Assembly (NCBI GenBank): GCA_002321335.1 | Contig: DCMG01000006.1 | Span: 1-64,000, forward strand | Length of the DNA: 64,000 nt | Source: Bacteroidales bacterium UBA1628 | GTDB lineage: Bacteria > Bacteroidota > Bacteroidia > Bacteroidales > UBA932 | Direction of reading: 5' to 3' | Part shown: piece after piece, positions 26,339-33,559 of the stretch | Layout of the letters: each line of letters starts with the position of its first letter | Numbering within the stretch: position 1 is the stretch's first letter | Program-made: the position numbers and the translations under genes | The notes under the pieces: model-generated | What the model saw: only the letters and a program-made list of their open reading frames with translations | Database searches by the model: none | What the model was told of the DNA's origin: nothing

Positions 26339-29300
26339 CTACAGCCCGAATCCCGTCCCTCCGTCACTGTAGGAGGAGTCGTAGGTCTTCGCCTCCGGAG
26401 TCGCATCACGCACGCAACGGAGCTTGAACTTGTAGGCCAAGCCTACGGTTTCTCCTGTTGTGATGATTGGAGTCTTTGCGCTTGCGTCATTCCTCAAATA
26501 ATATATCATATATTCTGCTGAGGTTGATCCACGGTAGTATTTTGTCTTCGCTCCGATCAAGTCTCCTCCGTCTCCGTTTGTGGTCATCAAGTTGAAGTCA
26601 CCACTGCAATGCAGCTGGATAAAGTAGAGTTCCTTCTCGTTCGGGATTCTCCATTTGCCTTTGTCGGCATCGCCTTCTTCTGAGTAATATTTCTCGCACC
26701 AGTCTCCGCTCATAAGTTCATTATAAGAGAAGGTGTTTTTGGTGATGGTCTGCCCGCTTATCGTAGTGTAATTTACGGTTATCTCGTTAATGTACAACCA
26801 ATTATTACTGTTGTTATTCTGGTAAAGTCTAACATATTGTACGGACATGTCAGGAGCGGCACTGTTTGCTACGGTCACATTTCTGCCATTGGCACTGCCG
26901 ATATCCGTCCAATTTTGCCCATCTGCAGAAATCTGAAGTGTTTGATTCTTTGGATAATCGTTATTATTTTCCGAATAAATATTGACTGATGTCACCTTAA
27001 CCGGAACGCTAAATTCAAGCTGCACATATTTCCCTCTTGCCTGCGCTTCTCCAGCCCACCAATATGTACTTTCGTTACCATCGACCAAATTGCTGACAGG
27101 GTTTTGGGTTTGATAAGTTGAGTAATTAGTCGTTACACTTATCTCCGCTTCTCCGCTAACCTCAACTTCAGTCTCCAAGTTATTTTTTGCTATCTTGAAA
27201 GCCTTTGGCAATGTACTTGCCGCATCTGTGTTGAGATGTTCAGGATATTCACCGCTTTGCTCGTTGGTTCTAAGAGCCTCCGGTTTCAGACCGGTGATAG
27301 TCACTGTTCTGCTATCCTCTTTGAAAGAAGATATCTCTGAGAAGTCCGCATCAATTGACGTTCCAAGATTTCTTACGCAACGGACGCTTGGACTTTGTGG
27401 TTGGTATGTAGTACCGTTGTATGTACCGCCGGCTGAATAAGATCCGATAGCCACACCTTCTTTTGCCCACCAGATTCTGTAGCCGGCATTGCTGCTTGAA
27501 GCGTAAATTTCATTTGATGAGAATGTAATGTCGTTTGGCATAGCCTTCATTCCACACCACGTGTAGATGTATTGGCGGAAGGATGGTACATACCATTTGA
27601 TTTCATTTTTTGTGATTACCCCGTCACCATTAAGATCTCTGTTTCTGGACAGACATTGATAAAGTGGACTTGTATAATCACTTTGCATAACACTTGACGA
27701 CACAACATCGGCATTGCCTATGTGCCCGTTTTCAGAGATGTTCACAATCGTACCCCACGCTTTGCTTGCATTGCTGATATTTGTCCAAGTGTCGTTTCGT
27801 CCGTTCTGATAGTCATTTCCCGAGAAGGTGTCTTCAACACCCATTGCACCGAACGCTGCGTTTGGAGTTTCCTCAACAGTCTCGAACCCGAATGGATTGC
27901 CGACGTTGTCGGCATAGAATGTCTTGATGGACTTCTGCTTGAGTGTGAAGCCTTCTCCTTCGATGTAGGAACTGTGGCTGTCCTTGCTGATGCTCGCTGT
28001 TCCGATTGTGAATGAAAGCGCTCTGTCGTCTTTGTTAACGAAGGAACTGTACGGCCTTCCATCCTCGTAGAAGTATTCGTCCACAAAAGCTTGGACATAG
28101 ATTTTTCCGTTGGACACAAGGCAATGTGCGTAGTTGCTTGCTTTGATCTCTCCGATCAGAGTGTAGATGTCAACCACGTCATCATTCTCAGGGTAATTTG
28201 CGAATGTCGAGGTAGATGCTGGCTTGCCGAACTTGACCCAAGAGACAGCGTCTATATGCTCGCTCTTATTGTTTGCCGCATCAATGAAACTCTTCATATT
28301 CCCTGACTCGTCAGGAGTCGTGGCGCTTATGCTGAAACTTGAGATGTTCTGTGTGAACGACAGCAGCACATTTTCATAGTGAGCGTCAAGATTCACCGTT
28401 ACGTGTGGATCCGGACCGACTATCTGACCTTCGGCGCCTGGATTAGGTTCTTCACCTGTCTCAGACTTAGCCTCAACAATTATGCTGTTGACTCCATTGA
28501 TGGTGACAGTGTAGGTGTACTTTGCGTTACGTTTCACTGTGAAATTTCCGTAGGAGCCTCCGTTGCTCATATCAAAATTGCCGAGATGTATAGTGTACTT
28601 GACGTTTCCAGTCGCTTCCTTTCCGCTCTCTCCAGGTCCGGAATATGTCCCCTCAACCACAACGTAGGTGGCGTTGGCCGGGGCATAGGTGAAGGTGTTG
28701 TAGTCGCCAGCTTTCCTTGTCTCGCGGTCAGCATAGGTCCATGATTCCTTAGCCGTTGGAATCTGGACATTTTCCGGCATGTAGAATGTGAACGTGTAGT
28801 CACCAGTGGCCGGGGCGGTGATAGGCAGGTCTTCGAAGTTCGTGAAGGCTTCGTTGCCATTCCCTGCATATTCATTCAACTCGCTTCTTTCGAGCAGGGT
28901 TGATGAGGTGGAGTAGTTGTAGATGCTGTAGTGCTGCGGGATGAATGTCACGCCGCTGCCGTTCTTGAATGTGAATATGTTCTTGGAGACTATCCTCCTG
29001 AGATGGAACACATTGTCGAATGTGTTCTCGCCCGGCTGGAGGGTGATTGTCGTGTTGTCGTCGGTGCCATAGCGGCCTGACATCATCACGGCCGTGGAGG
29101 TGATGTCACGTCCCGAAGCTGTGATGGTATATTCCTTGAACTCTGCGAGGGTTTTCTCTGCGAGGGTGTTGAGGTCTACGACCGTGTACTTGTCGTAGTT
29201 GGCGATAGGGTACATGTACCATTCGCCGCTGTACACTCCGTCGAGCTGCTCCTCGGTGAGGTTGATCGTGTAGAGCCAGTTGGTTGTGGATTTTTTGCTT

Positions 29301-29575
29301 GTCGGTTGCCCGAGGTCATCTACCTTCACGACAACAGGCTTTGAGCTTGCCTGCTTCGCGTTGTAGAAGAGGATGGCCATCTTCTCGATGTTGGTCTCCT
29401 GCTGGTCGGTCGCCCTCGTGATGACGATGTCGTCCATGTTCGGTACCTCAACGTTAAACGAAAGGCTCACAGGAAGCCCCTCCTCCACGCTCTTCATCGG
29501 TTCTTCGTTCTGGCAGCCCGCAAGAACTGTGGCGGCCATAAATGCTGCGATTATCGCTTTGTATGTCTTTCTCAT
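26339..29575 (-). CDS. Large adhesin-like lipoprotein (DUF4906-like) with inserted F5/8C domain
   Basis: About 1078 residues from the ATG at 29575 (a start at 29584 adds three). Lipobox VLAGC. The N-terminal half looks like a fimbrial-type beta scaffold (SLSFNVEVP, then ITRATD). A calcium-loop-like DLNGDGVITKNEIKW sits near residue 640. A coagulation-factor F5/8C (discoidin) carbohydrate-binding domain occupies about 810-940 and interrupts the conserved C-terminal region, which resumes with WRIPNEKEL and ends with KLRCVRD. The family is seen with Bacteroidota surface fimbriae. It follows a 65-residue small gene by three bases. Confidence 0.7.
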   Translation of the reverse strand: MRKTYKAIIAAFMAATVLAGCQNEEPMKSVEEGLPVSLSFNVEVPNMDDIVITRATDQQETNIEKMAILFYNAKQASSKPVVVKVDDLGQPTSKKSTTNWLYTINLTEEQLDGVYSGEWYMYPIANYDKYTVVDLNTLAEKTLAEFKEYTITASGRDITSTAVMMSGRYGTDDNTTITLQPGENTFDNVFHLRRIVSKNIFTFKNGSGVTFIPQHYSIYNYSTSSTLLERSELNEYAGNGNEAFTNFEDLPITAPATGDYTFTFYMPENVQIPTAKESWTYADRETRKAGDYNTFTYAPANATYVVVEGTYSGPGESGKEATGNVKYTIHLGNFDMSNGGSYGNFTVKRNAKYTYTVTINGVNSIIVEAKSETGEEPNPGAEGQIVGPDPHVTVNLDAHYENVLLSFTQNISSFSISATTPDESGNMKSFIDAANNKSEHIDAVSWVKFGKPASTSTFANYPENDDVVDIYTLIGEIKASNYAHCLVSNGKIYVQAFVDEYFYEDGRPYSSFVNKDDRALSFTIGTASISKDSHSSYIEGEGFTLKQKSIKTFYADNVGNPFGFETVEETPNAAFGAMGVEDTFSGNDYQNGRNDTWTNISNASKAWGTIVNISENGHIGNADVVSSSVMQSDYTSPLYQCLSRNRDLNGDGVITKNEIKWYVPSFRQYIYTWCGMKAMPNDITFSSNEIYASSSNAGYRIWWAKEGVAIGSYSAGGTYNGTTYQPQSPSVRCVRNLGTSIDADFSEISSFKEDSRTVTITGLKPEALRTNEQSGEYPEHLNTDAASTLPKAFKIAKNNLETEVEVSGEAEISVTTNYSTYQTQNPVSNLVDGNESTYWWAGEAQARGKYVQLEFSVPVKVTSVNIYSENNNDYPKNQTLQISADGQNWTDIGSANGRNVTVANSAAPDMSVQYVRLYQNNNSNNWLYINEITVNYTTISGQTITKNTFSYNELMSGDWCEKYYSEEGDADKGKWRIPNEKELYFIQLHCSGDFNLMTTNGDGGDLIGAKTKYYRGSTSAEYMIYYLRNDASAKTPIITTGETVGLAYKFKLRCVRDATPEAKTYDSSYSDGGTGFGL

Positions 29576-29587
29576 AATTTCCACAGA

Positions 29588-29785
29588 TTAATCAAAGGTT
29601 ACTCCGTTTTCAAATGAATCCCATTCGTCAACCTCGACGTTGGGTGTGTTCTCCTTCGCCTTGATCTCCACGCTGCTGGCGCAGACGGCGCTTTCGACGG
29701 TGACCCTCACCGTCCGTGTCACGGGGGCGAGGTACTCTTTCCTGATTTTTGCAATTCTCTTCATATCAGTGTCTTTCGTTTCCAT
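29588..29785 (-). CDS. Small protein of unknown function, acidic C-terminus
   Basis: About 65 residues from ATG 29785, or 58 from ATG 29764; the longer form to 29878 is less likely. The N-terminus is basic (KRIAKIRKEYLAP), the middle has SAVCASS, and the end is acidic and aromatic (VDEWDSF). It resembles the 59-residue protein at 33249-33428 in layout: basic KxEYLxP/GYVTPE start, a single-Cys CxxS/CAGS segment, acidic DEW/DQWD end. Small proteins of this kind commonly precede fimbrial lipoprotein genes in Bacteroidales. Function unknown. Confidence 0.6.
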   Translation of the reverse strand: METKDTDMKRIAKIRKEYLAPVTRTVRVTVESAVCASSVEIKAKENTPNVEVDEWDSFENGVTFD

Positions 29786-29879
29786 TTTCGCTAAGGGCTG
29801 CCCCTCAGCAAATGCGTTAAATAGTTTTTTGTGTTTTGTTTGGATAGTGGGTGTATATTCATAAAACAAAACACGCAAA

Positions 29880-29915
29880 ACGGTGGATGAGCCTAGGAAG
29901 GCTCATTGCCGCCGT
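29880..29915 (-). terminator. Terminator of the OmpA-family gene
   Basis: On the minus strand a 16-base-pair stem (ACGGCGG..ATGAGCC with complement, loop TTCCTA) is followed by TTTTGCGTGTTTTGTTTT. It separates the OmpA gene from the small gene at 29588-29785, so a new promoter probably serves the downstream genes. Confidence 0.75.
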
Positions 29916-29940
29916 CTTGGTGTGTTGCTGGATGCAGGGT

Positions 29941-31152
29941 TTACTTTGCTCTGGTGATGACGGCGCGGCTCAGAGCCGGGTCATCGTAGAACATGTTGTC
30001 AACTCCGCCTTTATAGTCAATCTCAAGCTGTGTGGCCGGCACTCCGAACTCCTTGGTGAGGCAGTCGTAGACAGCCTGGGCGCGGTCGCGGCTGAGCTTC
30101 TCGTTGAGCTTCTTGTTGCCGGTGCCAGCGTCGGCGTAGCCGCTGACGGTGAACTTGATGCCCTTGGCCTTGAGGATCTCGGCGAGAAGTCCGATGTTTA
30201 CCCTTGCCTCCTTGGTGAGGGTGCTCTTGCCGATCGGGAAGGTCACGTAGTATGGAGCGGCGACGCTGCTGACTTCCTTCACGACCTCTGTCTTTGTCTC
30301 GGTGGTGCGGAGACCCTCGAGCTCTTTCTCAAGACGCTCGCGCTCTGCCTTCAGCTCGGCGAGGGCAATCTGGTAGGATGTCACGTCTGAAGTCTCCACG
30401 ACCTTGATCACCTTGCTTCTGCTCCATCCGCGCGGCTTGAACTTGTAGGTGAGGCCGATGGTGGCAGAGAGGTTGCCCTCTCCCCAGCGGTGGCCGGTCT
30501 CGCCGTCGAACGCCTCGTTCACCATCATCGCGTGGACATTGACGTTGAGGTCAAGCGCGTCGCAGAGCCTGAACGCGTTGTTGAGCCCAAGGTTGGCGCT
30601 GATCTCGTTTGTCTTAGGCGCTTCTGAATATACATGCGCCCATCCCAGCCCGAGGAACGGGGTAGGGTTCCAGAGGTGTCCCTCCGGCTTGTAGCCGCAG
30701 AACGCGTTGGCGAGGTTGAACATCACGTCGGCGTGGATGTTCCAGAAGCTGAATTCCTGCTTGTTGAGCCAGTAGCCGTGACCGCCCTTTCCAGGCACCT
30801 CGGCGTCAAGCCCATGTGTGCCGTCCTGGGTGGCGCCCTTCTGTCCGATTCCGCTGTAGCCGAGTCTGGCTCCCACGGTTGGTGTGAACCATTTGCCGAC
30901 ATATATGTTGAGCGCCGGGGCGAGCCTGTCGCCGAACTTGCACTGCTTGTCATGCTCTCCGAAGTAGATCTGGGCACCGCCGTCCACTCCGATGAACCAG
31001 TTTGCCTTGAAAGGAGCCGTCTCCACGCTGTACTTGCCGGAGTTGTACTCCACCGTCACAGTCGTGTCAGTCTTCACCGTCGGCTGCTGCTGCGCCATCG
31101 CGGTCACTCCCGCAAGGGCGATCATGGTTGTCGTGATTAGAATTTTGTTCAT
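29941..31152 (-). CDS. OmpA-family outer-membrane protein
   Basis: About 403 residues from ATG 31152; the preceding in-frame extension is not protein-like and is excluded. A signal peptide ending MAQ is followed by a beta-barrel region (about 30-250) with GWA- and F-rich strands, a coiled-coil linker with ELKAERERLEKELEGL near 275, and a C-terminal OmpA peptidoglycan-binding domain with VSGYADAGTGNKKLNEKLSR. OmpA domains anchor the outer membrane to the wall. In Porphyromonas fimbriae operons, similar proteins are sometimes present as accessories. A terminator follows. Confidence 0.88.
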   Translation of the reverse strand: MNKILITTTMIALAGVTAMAQQQPTVKTDTTVTVEYNSGKYSVETAPFKANWFIGVDGGAQIYFGEHDKQCKFGDRLAPALNIYVGKWFTPTVGARLGYSGIGQKGATQDGTHGLDAEVPGKGGHGYWLNKQEFSFWNIHADVMFNLANAFCGYKPEGHLWNPTPFLGLGWAHVYSEAPKTNEISANLGLNNAFRLCDALDLNVNVHAMMVNEAFDGETGHRWGEGNLSATIGLTYKFKPRGWSRSKVIKVVETSDVTSYQIALAELKAERERLEKELEGLRTTETKTEVVKEVSSVAAPYYVTFPIGKSTLTKEARVNIGLLAEILKAKGIKFTVSGYADAGTGNKKLNEKLSRDRAQAVYDCLTKEFGVPATQLEIDYKGGVDNMFYDDPALSRAVITRAK

Positions 31153-31207
31153 ATTGTTTGGGATGTTTGTATTATATTTTGTTGTTTTACTTATGAAGAT
31201 GTATGGC

Positions 31208-33187
31208 TTATTGATTAGCCGTCTTATTATCCGCGCGAAGCATCCTGTACTTGTAGTTGTGCTCGATGATGGCCTGTGGGAGAAGGTCACCGTAGACGGT
31301 GTAGGATGATGCCTCACGTGCTCCCACCCAATCCATGAAGACGATGCCTGTAGGGCCGAAATTTGTCTCGTTTACCAATGCGTCGTATATTGGTTTATGA
31401 ACTTGAGAAGCATTTTTCTGATAACATGATGTCGTTCCAGGGATAAAAAGAGTTGCTGACTCATCGTATCCTGATGTATGATTAAGTGCCCATGCCTTTT
31501 CTATGAAATACGGAGAGTTCTCATCGGAAAAAGTTCTGGTTGTCTCATAAAGGGCTTTAATCTGCCTGTTCTTTTCCGCTCCTTCATCTCCGTCGTATTG
31601 GTAGTAATCTTGGACATAATATGATGTACTTGCACCATTTACGTTTGTAAGTGTGGATGTGAAGGAGCTACCAGAAGGGTATGGCGAAGCCAACGCGGCT
31701 TTTGTTCTGTTACTATAGTCATCACGAGTGAAGATTATGAATTTTCCGCGACAGTTGCCAATAGTAAGATCTGGCCTCCATTGCACTATCTGTGAATCAA
31801 ATTTGTGTAGTACATTGTATATTTCGTCCCATTTCTTAGTTCTTTTGTAAGCAGCAGGCAGTTCACTTTCGTGTCTGAATTGCAAAATGACAAATTCTCC
31901 AGGATTATTCTTTAAAGCATTACTAAGAGTGGTCAACACTTTTTCCAAAGAAATGCCGCAATTGGTTATTCCGTGCCACATCCACATCTCACCATTTTGC
32001 CCACCAATGCTGTTTGCTCTAAAAGCTGTGCGCATATCGTAAGCTCTGATACCTAATTCAAATTGCTGTTCAATATCTAAGGTCTGCGTTTGACCTGCGT
32101 CAAACAATGACGTAGAGTATGCCGCCGCATCGTGCGTCCCCGGAATTGACAATTGCTGCACATAAATCATATCATCAAGCGGGGTGATCCAGTTGTTTCC
32201 CGATTTGGTCTCAGGCATGGCCGGCAACGTGATCCTCGCCTTTGCGCTCGGGATGATGTTAGTCTGCTTGCCGTTCGCGTCAGTCCTGCCACCGATGATG
32301 GCGTTCAACTCACCGGTCGCATGAACCTGAATTGTGATCTGATTGTCATTGTCAATGGCAACCGGAGGAAGAAAAACCGTCAATGTTATTGACTGGCCTC
32401 CTTGAAGGTCCACCCAAGTGTCGTTCCCGTTCTTTATTCCTACGTGGTATGTCTCCACAGTCGCGCTTTCAGCACTTTCTGACATTGATTTCTTCACTAT
32501 GTCATACTTGAATTTTCCTTCGTGGACTCCAGGGTAGGTGGCCTTCTTGTTTATGACACTTATTCCTGAGAAGGTTACTGTTCTCCCATTGGCTGAAGCC
32601 CCTTGCACGGTAACCTCCAACGTTGTCATGATTGGCTTGAAAGACAATGGGACTTGATCGATCGGTGTCGTTGAGAGATTCGCTACCATATAGGCCTCAT
32701 TCATGTCAGGTTTTGTGGAATAGTGGTTGTTGACCGCACCATTTCCCTGAACTGTGCAGAACTGGTTATGATTGACCGTGAATGATGCGATTCCGGTTTT
32801 GGCGTCAACGCTTACCTTGCTGTCATCCGCCGGATAGACCGCATAGAAGTTGTGCATATCTTCGTTACCGCCCCATGCGAGCCCGTCTGCATTGTAGTCA
32901 AGCTTGCCGGTGTTCTTTGAAATCTGACCCACGGTGTAGTCCGCCTGCTTGACATCCTCGGCCTCGTCGCAGAAGATGCGCACCTTGTCGCCTTCCACCC
33001 AGTTGATCTGAAGATTGTCATCCGGATCATATGCCGTCTTGGTGTTAGCCTCCGAAATTGAGAACGAAACCTTTTTCCCCGAATGCTGTCCCTTGTCAGG
33101 GTCAAGCTCGTTCTCGTTGCAGGATACAAATGCCCCGGCCATCAGTATGGTGGCCAAAGACGCTATCTTGAATATTCCGTTTTTCAT
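31208..33187 (-). CDS. Fusion of fimbrillin-like domain and PI-PLC domain, lipoprotein
   Basis: 659 residues. Lipobox FVSC; a fimbrillin/Mfa-like domain (about 28-330) with TKTAYDPDDN and NWVEGDKVRIF; then a PI-PLC X domain (about 340-655) with both catalytic histidines (SIPGTHDAA near 350 and MWHGIT near 403) and FIIFTRDDY. The end YGDLLPQAIIEHNYK matches the PLC at 19776-20873. It would be a surface-anchored phospholipase presented on a fimbrial-type scaffold. It lies 61 bases after the small gene at 33249-33428. Domain limits are estimates. Confidence 0.85.
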   Translation of the reverse strand: MKNGIFKIASLATILMAGAFVSCNENELDPDKGQHSGKKVSFSISEANTKTAYDPDDNLQINWVEGDKVRIFCDEAEDVKQADYTVGQISKNTGKLDYNADGLAWGGNEDMHNFYAVYPADDSKVSVDAKTGIASFTVNHNQFCTVQGNGAVNNHYSTKPDMNEAYMVANLSTTPIDQVPLSFKPIMTTLEVTVQGASANGRTVTFSGISVINKKATYPGVHEGKFKYDIVKKSMSESAESATVETYHVGIKNGNDTWVDLQGGQSITLTVFLPPVAIDNDNQITIQVHATGELNAIIGGRTDANGKQTNIIPSAKARITLPAMPETKSGNNWITPLDDMIYVQQLSIPGTHDAAAYSTSLFDAGQTQTLDIEQQFELGIRAYDMRTAFRANSIGGQNGEMWMWHGITNCGISLEKVLTTLSNALKNNPGEFVILQFRHESELPAAYKRTKKWDEIYNVLHKFDSQIVQWRPDLTIGNCRGKFIIFTRDDYSNRTKAALASPYPSGSSFTSTLTNVNGASTSYYVQDYYQYDGDEGAEKNRQIKALYETTRTFSDENSPYFIEKAWALNHTSGYDESATLFIPGTTSCYQKNASQVHKPIYDALVNETNFGPTGIVFMDWVGAREASSYTVYGDLLPQAIIEHNYKYRMLRADNKTANQ

Positions 33188-33248
33188 TGTGAAGATTCTT
33201 TTTTTGTTTTACTCAAATACGTCATTTTGAAATACGTCCCGTCGTCCG

Positions 33249-33428
33249 TCAGTCCCACTGGTCAATCGTGAACTCATCTCCGCCTTCCTGACGGTCAATC
33301 GTTGTCGTGGTGTTGTTGTTGTCAACCACCACCTTCTCCTTCGATCCCGCGCAGATCCCGCACTCCGGGGTCACGCTGACGAGGTTAGTCTCTGGGGTAA
33401 CATAACCCCGATTAAGTTTTATGTACAT
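33249..33428 (-). CDS. Small protein of unknown function, first gene of surface operon
   Basis: 59 residues from ATG 33428 (MYIKLNRGYVTPE). The middle has CGICAGS; a run of Asn/Thr follows; the end is DEFTIDQWD. The longer reading from 33506 is not protein-like. The promoter at 33488-33518 lies about 60 bases upstream, so this is the leader gene of the operon. It resembles the small gene at 29588-29785 in layout. Such proteins in Bacteroidales have no defined function. Confidence 0.6.
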   Translation of the reverse strand: MYIKLNRGYVTPETNLVSVTPECGICAGSKEKVVVDNNNTTTTIDRQEGGDEFTIDQWD

Positions 33429-33487
33429 AGTCTCAAAACAGTTATATTCACACAAATTTCCCTGCCCCCTTCCGAGAGCATTTTTGC

Positions 33488-33518
33488 AAAAGTAGCCCTT
33501 TAACAAAAAATATGCAAG
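33488..33518 (-). promoter_or_regulatory. Probable promoter of the fimbrillin/PI-PLC/CotH operon
   Basis: On the minus strand, TTG at 33518-33516, a 20-base spacer, then TACTTTTG at 33495-33488, which fits the Bacteroidota -33 TTG and -7 TAnnTTTG boxes. The spacer contains TTTTTTGTTAAAGGGC, a sequence shared with the palindrome at 61312-61346. It lies between the end of wzc and the small gene. Confidence 0.6.
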
Positions 33519-33559
33519 AAAAATTTGAGGAATTTTTTGATATTCAGCGATTAAAACGT

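Noticed and set aside
29786..29878. Longer start for the small protein at 29588
   Set aside because: The extra N-terminal residues run into the OmpA terminator region and lack protein-like composition.
31153..31317. 55-residue N-terminal extension of the OmpA protein
   Set aside because: It overlaps the preceding gene's end and is not a signal peptide; ATG 31152 gives a normal one.
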